From Paracyclopina nana (Eukaryota; Arthropoda; Copepoda; Cyclopoida; Cyclopettidae), in the NCBI GenBank assembly GCA_019096065.1, contig JAGUCH010000005.1, positions 4,650,001 to 4,714,000 on the forward strand: 64,000 nucleotides of DNA, read 5' to 3'. The position numbers and the translations under genes are program-made. How positions within the stretch are numbered: position 1 is the first letter of the stretch; each line of letters starts with the position of its first letter. The notes below the pieces were generated by a model. That model was not told where the DNA came from. It did no database searches and saw nothing but the letters and a program-made list of their open reading frames with translations. Positions 1 to 12,889 of the stretch are shown piece after piece.

Positions 1-3000
1 AACTGACTATCGTCCAGCCTTTTTCAAGCAACTTAAAAAAATGAGCAAAAAATACCTTCAAAATTGGAGTTAATCGATGGTTTTTCCAAGATGATCCATA
101 GCATAAGGTGAGCTCTAAGCGCAGCTTTAGGGTTTTTCTTTTTCAGGAATGTCTTCAGTCACTCTTTATTCCACGGCTGATTCTACAAAATTGGTCTATG
201 TCGGATCGATTTAAGGTCAATTTAACATAAATAAATCTAACGTTTAATTGCGCATGAGCTTAACTTGGAATGTTCCCATCTGCATATAACATTAAAAAAT
301 TTTAGTTGACAAATTTACGATATTTTGCACCAAAATGGCAATCTTTGACAAAATTATAGTTCTAACTTATTCGCATTAGCCTTAAAAAATGCTGCTCGGT
401 TTTTGTTTAACAAGTTGCCGAAAAAAATCAAAAAAAGGTAAACAAACAACGGAATTTGTTAAAAAACAAGCTTGCTAAAACTGTTGAAACATTAGTTTTT
501 CTTTTTTTACAGCTTAGATGATGTAGACATTGACCCTGTTCTGGCTTAGTCACGAGACATCAATTTATCCAGACAGAAAAAGTGAGGGAAACGAGTATAT
601 TCCCGCAGACGGGTCATCAAAGAAGCCAGATGACAATTTAGCTGTGAAAATGATGATCCTTCTCAACATGTTTTTGTCCTTGAGGTAAATGACGACATGT
701 CTCCGGATGATGATGAGGACGATGATGCACTTGCTCAATACTTTTGCATAATTGAGTTTCATGACATTTCCAGCAAAAGACAATTGGAAATGCCAGCATC
801 ATTTTGGAGCCACAAGATGACCTATGCAGATGCCGAAATAGGTACCTAGATTTCATCTCTAGATCGGAAAGTTTTGCCGTGACATCTGATAGACACATGC
901 CACAAACAAAGCCGACTCGCGGATGTGCAATGCTAAGTTGACAATGTCGTTAGACATTCCAAACCAAGCAAACTGTCCCTGCATTCCTCTGGAGCAAAAG
1001 ATGAAAGGATTGCAAAATGCTATACAACTAGCTCACTTGGTAGATAGTATGTGTGTTTTAAGACTTGCCTGATATGAATCTCAGGACTTCTTTTTTCCCA
1101 CTGGTTTCTCAACATGTAAGTGCTATTGTACAAATGCTACTAGCTATTTCCAGAGAGACTCGCGAGCTGCTGCCAGCCATCAATTATGTGCCATAGAATT
1201 TGTGTTTTGAAATGGCCCAGGCGAGAGTCACAATTGCATTTAAGTAGCAGTCAGTAATATAGTGGAGCCCTCAATTTCTCTGAATGCCACAACAATAACA
1301 GAGATGTTGTAATAATAGCTGTCCCCTGTCTACTATAGAAATGTCAAGACAGATAATGAACGGTCCAAGACTTGTCAATGGGCAAGGTTCAATGCCACAA
1401 TAATGGCAGGCTTTTTGGCTCTGCGAGTATTTAAAATGTAGCAACTTTTGTGCAACATCCCACAGCATTGCTGCACGAGGCTGAGAGACTAAATCAAGAA
1501 AAGCTGCTTGCAAAATGAAGTGAAAATGGCGCATTGTGTCAGTGGCTGGTGGGGTGCATACTGCAAAATGCGAAATACGACTTTCAGGGCACGCACCCAC
1601 TAACTCTTTTTTTCGATGTTGTTGTTTCCTGACTTCCACCCACTTCTCTTGCCTTGGTTGGATGACAATGCGGTATTCTATCTCTCAAAATGAAGAGGAA
1701 CTACCACTGGCCTGCTCTGTCGAGAGACATCTCCAAAAAGGTAACCCAATTTTCACTTCCTTGATTTGAAGCCAGATTGAGTACAACAAGAGCTACAAAA
1801 AAAGATGAGAACGAGATGCCCTGCAGGGGAAGAAATGTGATTGAATTCGGAGCCTGATTTAATTTTTTCCCCAATCTGAGAGAGTGCTGAGCCTTATACG
1901 TCACAAAAAACTCTAGTTTATTATAAATGAAAGTTCTGACGTGCAGAATCAACCATTACAAAATAGCATGCTATACTGGCAATCAAATTGAATGATGTCG
2001 ATGCTCGAAATAGAAAACCAGCTGGTAATTAAAATTTCGTGATCATCCACTTAGAGAATGAAATCTTGATGTTATCTGGGTGGATTACAAAAAAGCAGAC
2101 ATATCTTCTATTGTGAAAAAAACAATGGCAAAGCTAGGAAAGAACGTCTTTTCATGGGGCGCAGTATTTAATAAATTCTTCCTTTTTGTTTGGTGATCCA
2201 GGAGGTCGGTGTTGTTCTTGAATAATTTAGACTATATAGCAGTAGTACAATAGAGTTTAGACGGTCCATTAATTCGTTTTATTTGCTAGTGGAAAAATTT
2301 GCAATTTCCTCCTCTGGCATTCTTGAAATTAGCTTCCAAAGCCAATCCAAGCTGCTGCAAATTGGACCCAAATAGCAGTGGTGGCAATACAAAAAGTTAG
2401 CAGCAAGCTCAGCACCTTCTCTGAAAATTGCTTCGTAAAGCACAAGAACTTTTCAATACTGTGCCACGACCAAAGTGGATGCGACTTGTTATATAAGTTG
2501 GGCAGCCCCTTAAAAAGACGAAGGAGCGCTTAGCTCCCCCAAAACGGTTATATTTCTTTCCAATCAGGCCGTGGTTGGCTATAATTCATTTTGGACGAGC
2601 TGATGATAATTAGCCCCAAGTTTAGTCTTGCGAGTCACGGATCCATAACAATTTGACCCAGGGGTAAGGTCGTAAATCCGCAGTTTTATCGTCGTTTCTT
2701 AAGTTCACTCCACCTTGTAGACCTACGAAGCTCGTAAAGTATGGTGAAAAGACTGCGCGCTTTTTTGTTTGCCGAATTGCTACGAGAGTAGGAATATACA
2801 TGAAATTCTTTGGTTTTTTAAAGACGTTCTGCGGAAATCGGGTTCACAGTTCACATTTTATTGGTGGGGCTAACGAACGAAGGAAAGAGCTCCATGGCAA
2901 TTGGACCGACTCAATAAATCTTCTTTTCCCAAGAAATTGCTCTTTTAACTGAAAAAAGAGCTGGGTTTATTTCGCAATTAAGATTTATTTGCCGACTTGT

Positions 3001-3081
3001 ACTTTTTGCCTCCAGAGGGGGCCATTTTGTGATGCTCGTACCACGTGTCATCTATTATACTTTCTCTCTCAGCATACAAAG
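1..3081. other. gene-poor stretch, no supported gene
   Basis: No recognisable protein, RNA gene or repeat family was seen on either strand. Open frames are short and look like chance. The only mildly coding-like piece is an acidic plus-strand frame at about 688-849 that starts after a possible splice donor and ends at TAG; it matches nothing I know. Confidence 0.5.
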
Positions 3082-3234
3082 CTATGGCTTAGTCTCTTCT
3101 GGAGATTTCATAGTGACCAAGCCACGGTCATTATCGATTCTTATGTAGTTCCATCGCAACCCACTCAGTACATAAGAAACGATAATGACCGTGGCTTGGT
3201 CACTATGAAATCTCCAGAAGAGACTAAGCCATAG
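3082..3234. repeat. near-perfect inverted repeat (66-bp arms)
   Basis: The left arm (3082-3147) and right arm (3169-3234) are reverse complements over 66 bp with one mismatch, separated by a 21-bp loop (3148-3168). A transcript would fold into a long hairpin much more perfect than a typical pre-miRNA. It could be a young foldback element, a hairpin-RNA locus, or an assembly or replication foldback artefact. No coding capacity is attached. Confidence 0.9.
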
Positions 3235-6200
3235 GCGAAGTAGTAGCCAGTTTCTTGCCCAGTGTAAGGTAATGTTCAGTTGGGGGGAAGAAGATCAGTT
3301 TGACAACATGCATGAATCTTTACTTGTCAGTCTCTCGCTTATCTTCGCATATATCGGTGTCACTGCACACTCTTCACTCTTCGCCACCACTAAGCAAAAG
3401 GACAATTTCGAGTTTCGCAGTTGTGCGCTAAAATGCCAAATTCGTGAGAGCAGCACTTGGCCCGTTTTTTCCTCATGTTTTTAAATAGGTTCAAAGATTG
3501 GTCTGGGAGCTGATGTGCTAATTGGCTTTCGAAGATTGTTTGCTTACACAACTGTAACTATTGTGTCGGGAATTGGAAAGCTAAGAATCTGTTCATCGTT
3601 TTGTTTGGACGATGGGAAACGAGGATAAGGTGATGATTTATGGCTGCCTGCTGCACGTATACGTACTGCTGAAACATTGCAGCATTTTACTACTAACTGT
3701 TGATCTGTTGTTCTGATTAGCTAATGGATAGTTTTGCAAGCGCCGCGCTGCTGGCACTGTTCCATATGACCTGGTACATTTTTCAAAATCTTTTGGGCTG
3801 CTATTTTATCGATTTTCGTTGGGATGTGCGGGGGGCAGCTGCACCTGGTGCCCATTGAGTCATATCATAGTTTGTTGACTTTGCATCATTTGATTCCTGG
3901 GTGTGTGGATGATGACCACGACGACTATCTAGAGGATCATCTGTATTTGCTCCACTTTTATGGCCAATTGATCCCCTGCTCATTCTGCAATGTGTGCGAT
4001 ATGACAATAGTAGAATTTTTCACATATGGCTCAAAGATCCAGTTGCATTGGAGAGAGGAGCACATTTTCTTTGAGAAGCAGCAGCAGATTTTAAGCCCCA
4101 AAGTGAAGTCATTTATCTTGAGCAAAGATGGCTGTCAAAATAGCCCAAAGAATAAGTGGCAATACTACAATTCCGCGGTCGAACCTTCAAACTTCAAGAG
4201 TGCCATTGACAGCTAGGTGCACTTCAATATTGGATAAAGCTACTTTCGAGTGTGTGCGCAGGGAAAAAATTCCTCTCTTTTGGCTTTGTTAAAAACGTGT
4301 CTCGATTGGGATTTTCTGCAAGATGTGGGGTGGAATATGCAATTGGATTTTAGCTGCACCCAGTTGACGGATGGAAGTTTTGCACTTTCTCGCTTTCTGG
4401 CTTTAGTTCTCCCTCAATGAAAGCAGGTCATTTGCAAAGGAGAAGAAGGCTAAACTTTGTTTAGTGAGAGATACACATCTCTAAAACAAATGTGCCGTTA
4501 AGTTAAATTCAAAAAGGGTAACCCGTTTCAAAATGAGAGGAGGAGAGCGTTTGCTCTTTTTTGGGCATAAACTTTGCATGAACTGCAAATTGAGGTGCTG
4601 GAAAGCTACTACGTACGAAATATGCACTGCATAGAGAAGTCATAGCACGAAAATTAGTCGAGAGAATTCGTTTCCTGTTCCCTGCAGTCCAGTTAGAAAG
4701 CCATCTTCCAAAAAGTTTCTGTTTTACTCAGAGCTCGAGGTTCGAACAAAGTGCTCTCACGGGAAACTTTTGCAGCCTAGCCAACAACAAATTCGGAACA
4801 AAGCTTGTTGGCATCTGATACCAATTTTCATAAGAGCAGCTATGTATGTAAGTTTTGGCGCAGGAAAATGCGAAAAAATCAAGTTGTACCCTAATCAACG
4901 CGCCCCTCCAGACAAGGTGAGTGCACGGAGTGTAAAATGGGGTGTAACCGACTTATAGATGCACTGAGGGCTATGATTTGCTAAAAAAGCGTTTCACGCA
5001 CGTGCCCATGCAAAAAGCACCCAGCATTTTATTGGCTTTTCTCCAAAAATGCCAATTCTTTTCCAAGATCTAATTTCGAATTAACCCAACGTGCGCGCAT
5101 AGGGGGAAAAGCAAGCTTTTGCTCTTGCGAGACAGCGTGGGGCCAAGACGTTTTGCCGTTACTTTTAAATCATAACACATGTGACTTCACAAAGTGTAAT
5201 CGGAGAACCTGGGGTAGTTTCTTCTGCTGCAGTCAATTGACTCATCAAACCTCGAGGAAAATTATCACTTGCACGAACTATATGCAGTTTTGGTTACGAT
5301 ATCGAGGAGGGGAACGACAACAAGTCTGCTTGTGAAAAATGATCTTGTCTTTCTTCAAATGGCCCCCTAAACGTTTTGCTGATAATCCTCAAGTTCTCTC
5401 TCACGTGGGAGTGCAATGGACTAGAAGAATGTCCCAACAATTTAGCTAGGCGCTTGCATTTTACTTGTACGAGTGGGTTATATACTGACTAGTTGCAAGC
5501 AACTAATGCACTACTACTACTATATAGCCTCTCGTTTTATTAGCACTTTGAGACAACGCGTTTTCCTTCGATTTGGTCTCTCGCTTTGCGTTTAAAAGCT
5601 TTAGTGCCAAGTCATGTTCTTTCGTGCAAAAATGAGCTCGAATACTCGACATTCTTGATCCAAGGGGTGGCCCCTCCGCCAAGCTAGTGTAGTACATATA
5701 TGTTTAATAGATCAAAAGAGTTGCTGAAATTGTCATCTCTTTCCTAGATTGCTCAGACTTCACATTTCAGTCGACAGCCAGCTGGGGATTTTTTCCCTTC
5801 CCCTTTTGATGTCACCGCAGCGAGCAGCGTTGCAGTAGCCCCGTAACTTGGGGAGCTTTCTGCGCTGAGCGGGAAACAATGCCGAAAAAAGTCTTTCCAG
5901 CGAAATACAATATGTAATGAAGTGCGAGGGTGGCTTCATTTGGAGCTCGCGAGGTCAACTTTCCCACACTGCTAAACTTGTAAGTGGACTTTTCTTGAGA
6001 CTCGCGCATTTCTTCTCTCGTCTTAGTATGAGAAGAGTAGCATCCATCACAATTGTAGGGGCGTAATTGCTCAAAGGACATTTGTGGCATAGTTTCCCCC
6101 TCGCTCGCTAGCTTTCCCAGATACACATTTCACGGTCCAGATTTGCCGAAAGAAATTCCTCCAATCTTAATTGCCGAGATGAGATACTAAGCATCTCGGT

Positions 6201-7938
6201 AATCTCCCAAGATCGGCAAGGGGCCACCACAAAGATGCTTCTTCAATCAAGCCATTTCGACGGGGGGCTCGCGCACTCATCTGGAAGGAATCTCCTTTAA
6301 TTAAGAAATAAATTCCCCGAATGGAGGATTTTTCCTCGCGCCAATTGCTCGTTATTTATGCTTAAATGGCCGCGAAAAATTGAAGCTAAGTAATATAATC
6401 GGGCGCTCCGTATTATTGGGATAAACCCACCACAGAAGACGCCTATTGCGCGAGCACAATGGTCAAATTATAATCAATTGGTCAACGTTGCGGAAAATTC
6501 CCAATGGCGAGAGCTCTCAACTTCTCAAATCATCGATTCAACACACAATTTCGACAGTGTATGCATGGTCGTAGTGCAAGCGTTTTTTTCCCACTAGGTT
6601 CTCGTAATCCTTCCGGCGAGACTGTGAGCACTTTTTAAGCCCCTCTTTTCGCATTGTCACATTCGTTTGTGCGTCTTCAAAAATGAGCGCAACTGTGTGA
6701 AAATGCTTCTCTCCTCATTTGGCCCAGCAGTCGCAATTCACGAATGTAATGAAGACTTTGGGGAATACTCACGAAAAAGGTTTTTGTTCTGTTTTGCTGC
6801 GACACCACGCGCACGCTTTTCCATTTTTTCACGAGTCGCGTGGATCCAATAATGAACATGTCCCGGGGGAGTGGCAGGAGAAAAAGCAGCTTCAGACCTT
6901 TTCCATGTCAACTCATCAACGTTTGATGTCAAGGTGGCAGTCAAAGGAGATTTTTTGCCCTAGCTATGTTTGCAGCCAGGCAAAAAACTCGAAAAAGCAT
7001 TTACTTTTGGTGTAGAAACTCTTCTGAGCGGATTAACAATTGGCAATTTCATTTAACAAGCTACGTCGTCGTCAACCTCGTGCGAGCTCAAAATAAGCCG
7101 CGCGCCATCATGAATAATAACATCATTTGTATGCCAATCTAATCTTGTTTGCCAAAGGGGCGATGATGGCCTGGTCCCAATTTGATGAGGGCTACTATAG
7201 CTACGACTGCGAGGAACATAAAGCTCCGCAGTCAACACCCAGCAATTTCTTACATTATTTATGACGTCCAATCAGCTCAACCAGAGCTGAAACCTCTTTT
7301 TTCGAGCAGGTGGCGTTTTTTCGAATTGCAGCAGCAGCAGCTTTCACATATCCATCATTTGAGAGCTTCCCATGTGTAGTAAAAAGGACGTGTTGCATCT
7401 GCCTTGACATCCACGCATTGTTGTCGTATGACAACTGAAATGGAATACCGATATCAGAGCGGAATTCAGATTGATAAAAAATTAAGCAGCTTCTATGTAT
7501 ACAGTATACTACATGTGGAATAAACGAGCTGATTATTCCGCGAGACAAGGAATGGAGCTTTGAACCACCACCCTCATGCAAAGGAGATGAATGTCTGGTT
7601 CTCATCAATTAGCAAATACCTTCTGCTTTTCTACCGCTTCAAAGCGCATTTCATTGTCGACCTAAATTATGCGTTCCAAATGTTGATGCTCCAAGAAGTT
7701 GAGGGGGAGTAAAAAGTCTGTCAGCGAATAAAAAGTCAATGTTGACTTAGAGTCGACTCAAAGGCCATTGAATGATATGGTGGCGGTGGGGAATACTCGA
7801 TAACGAGCTCAAGTTCAGTGCTAATTACCAAAGGGCGTATTTTAAAAACTGTCTCAAAATCAGTTCGGAGATGGGAAATAACTTGGCATTTCCCACGAGA
7901 TCGTTTATCTTGCTGAATTTTGGCGGAAACTGGCCATT
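3235..7938. other. gene-poor stretch, no supported gene
   Basis: Only short open frames without recognisable domains occur here. The longest plus-strand one (3824-4216, 130 codons) has a loose Cys/His pattern around residues 50-80 but no convincing family match. No tRNA, rRNA or tandem array was seen. The stretch may hold regulatory DNA, which cannot be told from sequence alone. Confidence 0.5.
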
Positions 7939-9174
7939 CCCCACCAGAATTTTTGAAATATAATGTTCCATTTAATTACAGTTATGTTACCTTATGGGTG
8001 GAACCGTTATTAATGGTTCATTAAAGTAACATGATAATAACTTTATAATACCTTTTTCTCTTAAGCGTTAAATTGCCATAATAAAAAGTACAATAATGGA
8101 AGTTATATTGTCTTTAAACAGATTTTAAAATTTTTCTTTAAATTACCATTGACAACAGTTGTGTAATGTTAAGTACACCTATCATTAAGCACCCTTTCAT
8201 TTTTTAGCATTTTATTGCTTTTAGAAACTTAAAGTTTCTTGCCATTAAATAACTTTATCAAAATTAGGAAGTAAAATGGTTATATTAAGTTAGGATAATG
8301 TAAAATAATCATATCCAAAACTGTTATTTCAATACTTATTTCAAGCTTCACTTTGATGAATAACATTCTGTTCACTTGATAATTGGCAAGTTTTAATTAT
8401 AATATTACCATTTATGTATACAGTTAATGTAGCTTTATACAGACTTTTCAAAATTAGTTCTTAAAACTAATAATAGATGGCGCTGAGCATCAAACAACTT
8501 TTTCTCACTAAAATTGATTAGAAGTAGCTAATTCTTAGCTGTTATATGATTTAATACACATTACTTACTTTGGCTAATTGTCTTATTTCTCAATAATTAG
8601 CAATGTTTTCAAACAAATAATAATAAGAAAAGTATACCTTTTATTGAAAATATTCAAAATATTTATTGTGGGTAAATATATTATGACTTCTAACTTGTAT
8701 ACTTACAAATTTAAATTTCTGCTGAAGCATCTTAATGTCTAATGCTAAGTTAGAAGACTGAAAATGTAAATACTTGACTTGAAAGTATTTTAGGTTTATA
8801 AGAGTGATTGCTCTGGAAGTTTACTTCCAATAGCAAATATTCACAAACCATTATACAACCATTAAGAATTTTAAGAAAAACTAAATGAAATTTGAAAGCT
8901 TTTGCTTGCATACCATTTTATCGATTATAATGTTGACCAACTGCTATATAATGAAGCATCCAAAAAAATCTCAAATCAAAATCTAGGGCTGTTTAAAGGT
9001 ATCTTAAAGTTAATATAAAGTCACAGGAAAATGTAAGTTAATGGCTATTTGACTTAACATTATTTTAACAAATTCTTTGGTATATGTTACTGGAGCAATT
9101 TTGTAATGGTTATGTAACACTAGACATAACTTTAAGTTACATTGCCATTATTGACACTTATCATTCTGGTGGGG
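7939..9174. mobile_element. AT-rich segment with 12-bp terminal inverted repeats, possible non-autonomous DNA transposon
   Basis: The segment starts with CCCCACCAGAAT (7939-7950) and ends with its exact reverse complement (9163-9174). Base composition inside is visibly more AT-rich than in both flanks and changes close to these boundaries. Motifs of the form GTTATGTAAC and TAACTTTA recur near both ends. No transposase frame exists, so if mobile it would be a non-autonomous MITE-like element. I could not see a clear target-site duplication, which keeps confidence moderate. Confidence 0.45.
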
Positions 9175-11689
9175 TTTACAAGCACGGCAGTATCCTTCAT
9201 GTGTATATATGACTTGACTGGCTAATTGGGCTTCAGCTCAAGTCAAACTTTTTGCCTTTGCACTCGGTGACACATTCATATTTTTTGGTCTGTGCGTTGT
9301 GTTGATCTCTCTCCAAATTTTTGATTGATGCGTAGCACTCGCGTGAATCTAGCTTTTGAGACCTCCTAGCTGGCATCTATTGGCAAAACAAAGAGATGGC
9401 AGCAAAAACGTAAATAATCATCAACACGTCCATCTCACGCTGGGTGGCTTTTGGAGTGGAAAAAAGAGTCTTGCTCGCATACTTTTATGATATTTGCATA
9501 AAGATACAGCTGAAGTACAGCAACAGCAGCCCTGATGCTCTGCTACACGAACCACGATAAGATCTACTTAAAATACAGATTGTTTCTCAAGATAGCTCTG
9601 TTTGTAGCTCATCATCATTTGATGCCAAAAATGTGGCTCCTATATATTGCCAAATTAATCAGCCTGCCACTGCGGGAAAGGGATGTGTCAAAGAGCAGAT
9701 GAACAAAAAGTGCTCAAGCTCTCACAAATTGAGGCCACACGCATACTTTGCGAGGAGGAGACCCCAATAGATTTTGGCACCAAAAGGGAATAATTTGCAT
9801 CCTCATCTTGAAGAACCAATTCAACCGCAGCAGCACACTTTGCGACACTCTAATTAACGCTGCATTTCGATCGATTTACATGGAATGCTTTCATCTGGAT
9901 TATAAGTGCTATCTAAATTATATTGCAAGTGTTGCTTGCAGCATTAATAAGATTGGTCATGTCAGCAACTCATTAGCTGTGGCTTACCAAGTGTGACACA
10001 AGGCAAGCTTGCTCTAAGTTGGCCATAGGTTTCCTATATACTATACTATATTAATAATGGAGTTGGGCCAACTTGGCCATCGGATGAGTGAGTCCTGGGA
10101 GCCTGATAAGACAAAAGTTACGAGCAGCAGGCTAAGCAAAGAGCATCTCTGTGATGACAGCCACCCACCGAGTGTGACATTTCTGAAAAATATTTTAAAA
10201 AGGGTTGAAGGAAGTTTGGCAGACTGCTCCGTCGCGTCACATAGCGTGCCATTAAGAGACGTTTTGCCGATACTCGATCTTTTCCGCCAAGCGCAATCTC
10301 ACATAATGTTGACAAAATTCCTGACCCTGGAGCAAGGTTGAATTCTGCTGGGACTTTGCTGCGAGCCTCGATTCTCTCGAATTTCATGGAATTCTCTCTG
10401 GAAACAAGCAAATACAATTCTCCAATACGCGACGCATTATTGGAGGAAAACATGATTTCCCGCATATATTTGTAGGAAAAAAGCTCAAAAATGAATGCGA
10501 TGGTAAATGGACACCGTGCTATGTAACAAAAGCCCAAATTAGGTTGGCCCATAATTTTGCCTAGCCCAAATTGGTTGTTGTGAGCGTGGAGCTGCGCGCA
10601 ACCAATTTCGGTATAATTCAATTTTCCCTGCTTAATTTGAGCTGTCATCGGCCATCCATAATTGGAAGCTTGTGTCAGCAGTCTATTTGCGGATAAACAA
10701 CCAACAGATGACGACGACGATGAAAGGGTTGATTATGTTTGGCACAAGTCTGTGTTTACAAAAATGGCCCAAGTGTAGTATTTAGTGTTCCAGCTGTGTG
10801 ACCTCTCCTATGTACTCATCGTGGCGTCATCTGACAATTTACTTTAGCTCTTCAAATATAACGCGCGAGCTGCATCCAATAACTGCAATTTAATCTTAAT
10901 GAGCTCTTCAACGGCCCCATAACCCACCGCATAAATTCCTGACCACCGTGATCATTCCAATCTTTTTTATTTAAGAGTCCTTGGAGAAAATGGTGCCATT
11001 AATGGCATAACCATGTTGGCAAAAGATATGCCCCATAAAGGAAAAAGATGCGCTGATATTAAATGGTTTATAACAGCTTTAGATGTTATGGGGTGATTAG
11101 GGTGAAAATAGCTCAATTAAATGATTTAGTTACCACAGATTTATCCTGGTTGCACTTGTGCGCGCGCGCATTTGAAGTGGATTATGTCGTGAAAGCCATC
11201 TGTCGCTGTAGAAAATATGCTACTCTGTCCAGGTTGCAGAACAGCATCGTACCACCAGAATCCACTCTGCAATTCCTTTCTGTCATATATCCTTTATAAG
11301 ATAAGTCAGGTACGTAACGTGGTAAAAGGTAGTACATATATTAAAGTTACACACGCCCTTCCAGTTGGTGAACCACGATACACACAATAAGAAAGCCTAT
11401 GTACTTTAATGGCTTATTCGGCTTTCCCACGCACATAATTCCCTGCACTCGTTCGACTACGGCATCGATTAAACGCACCCTTCTCTGTATATAGTGTATA
11501 GAAGTCAGTAGGTGCGTGGATTGGCAAACCTCAGCTGCTATATTCAAAAGCACACAAACAAGGCCTTCAATAAAGGTCGTGAGTTTCTCTGCAAACAAGC
11601 GCTAAACGCTGTGCAACAAAGGCGGCCTTTCACACCATGAAGGCCTCAGTAGTTCAAAGCCCTCGTGCGGGCTGGTGGCCAGCTAGGTC
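9175..11689. other. gene-poor stretch upstream of the vasohibin gene
   Basis: Nothing recognisable is present. The largest open frame is on the minus strand (10118-10648, 176 codons) and shows no domain or splice context. The last few hundred bases should contain the promoter of the vasohibin gene, but no clear core promoter element could be assigned. Confidence 0.45.
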
Positions 11690-12520
11690 ATGATGCCTGG
11701 CAAAATTTCCCCTCCGCCCAAACAACCCGGTGCCAAATGGCCCGGGTTCCTCATCAACCGATCCGGATTGCCTTTTGACGAGCTCACCTGGAACGAGCTA
11801 TGGGACTTTGCAGCCCATCTATATCCGGAGGCCAAAGTGACCCTACGCGAAATTCAATCAGCTCCACTGTTGCAAGATGTTCACTACCCCAGTCCGCCAC
11901 CGATCAGCGTAGCCAAACAAGGCCGCATTGTCGAGTACCTTGAACGCATCAACGAGTACATGAAGACCCTGACGTACAACCATACGGGAACCCAGTTTTT
12001 CGAGACGAGGCCCAACTCCTCGATGCTGACTTTAATGGAAACAGCCAAGACAATGATAAGGGAAGCCCTACCCATCAAATGTATGGAGGCGGTGGTCCTT
12101 TCAATTTACTTGACGAATGGAGTGCCTTGCTTGGGGAGATTCCCCATCAACTTCAAGTCCGAGCTGCCAGCTCGAGTGGGGATGCCACAAAAGTACTTTT
12201 ACCATGTAGTCCTTGGCTTAGCCCATGGCAACCGTTTCGGAGCTCTAGGGTTGAGTCGGAGGTCGACTCTGATGAGCAAGAATCTAGAGCATACTTCCCT
12301 CTATGATCTTATCAACAACTTTGACGAGGCTTACAAGGACTGTGGCCATCGGCTGGTCAAAGTTCGAGTTGGTAACCTCATCTCGCACGACGCTTACTCA
12401 ATTGCCCCAATTCCTTGGAAGGGCATCACAATTTACCCCCGAGTGGAGGAGCCGCAGGATGTCAAGAACAAAGTGGATAGATTTTCGCGAGAGCTCAAGA
12501 GCTCGCTTCGCTGCAGATAA
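11690..12520 (+). CDS. VASH: vasohibin-like tubulinyl-Tyr carboxypeptidase, intronless
   Basis: This single-exon gene encodes 276 aa and clearly belongs to the vasohibin family. These transglutaminase-like cysteine proteases remove the C-terminal tyrosine of alpha-tubulin, normally with the small chaperone SVBP. Family signatures are NHTGTQFFE (residues 97-105), ALPIKCMEAVVL (126-137), a YLTN segment with RFPINFK (150-156), and RFGALGLSRR (182-191). The predicted catalytic triad is Cys131, His172 and Ser189; the His-Ser spacing of 17 equals that of human VASH1, and the Cys-His interval carries a six-residue insertion. The protein is shorter than vertebrate VASH1 (365 aa) because the terminal extensions are missing. 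Two ATGs sit in tandem; the first is taken as the start. The lack of introns beside intron-containing neighbours could mean retroposition. It converges on BPTF. Confidence 0.92.
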   Translation: MMPGKISPPPKQPGAKWPGFLINRSGLPFDELTWNELWDFAAHLYPEAKVTLREIQSAPLLQDVHYPSPPPISVAKQGRIVEYLERINEYMKTLTYNHTGTQFFETRPNSSMLTLMETAKTMIREALPIKCMEAVVLSIYLTNGVPCLGRFPINFKSELPARVGMPQKYFYHVVLGLAHGNRFGALGLSRRSTLMSKNLEHTSLYDLINNFDEAYKDCGHRLVKVRVGNLISHDAYSIAPIPWKGITIYPRVEEPQDVKNKVDRFSRELKSSLRCR

Positions 12521-12889
12521 AGAACGAACGAGTGGGAAACAGAAAACTATATTTCCGGATAATTGGCTTCCTCCTTCTCAGAGGTGGCTGCTAACGGCAG
12601 CTTTACAAGCAACGATGTGTATCATAATGATAAACAGTTTCATTTATGAGGCTTTACTTGAATAATATTACTTTGTGTAGTTGTTGTCCAAAAAAATCAT
12701 ATCTTGATATAGTGGAGGAATATTGTGTTGAGGCTGGAATATTATAGGTGGCGGTGACTCTTACGGCACTTTCTAAATCGCACTTTTTGCAGACGGTTTC
12801 TTTTTCTACGCTTTTCCGCTTGTTTTTTCAGAGTGTGTATATATTGTCGATCTTATCATACATTTGTACACGTGAATGCGTCAAACTTG
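12521..12889. other. convergent intergenic gap
   Basis: This 369-bp space lies between the stop codons of the vasohibin gene (+) and BPTF (-) and should contain both 3' UTRs. No canonical AATAAA could be assigned with confidence on either strand. Confidence 0.4.

Noticed and set aside
688-849. Acidic 53-codon plus-strand segment following a donor-like site
   Set aside because: Possible gene relic but no family match and no partner exons found nearby.
3824-4216. 130-codon plus-strand open frame with a loose Cys/His pattern
   Set aside because: The spacing does not fit a C2H2 finger and there is no other support for a gene.
10118-10648. 176-codon minus-strand open frame
   Set aside because: No domain, signal peptide, splice context or recognisable composition; length is within chance for a region of this size.
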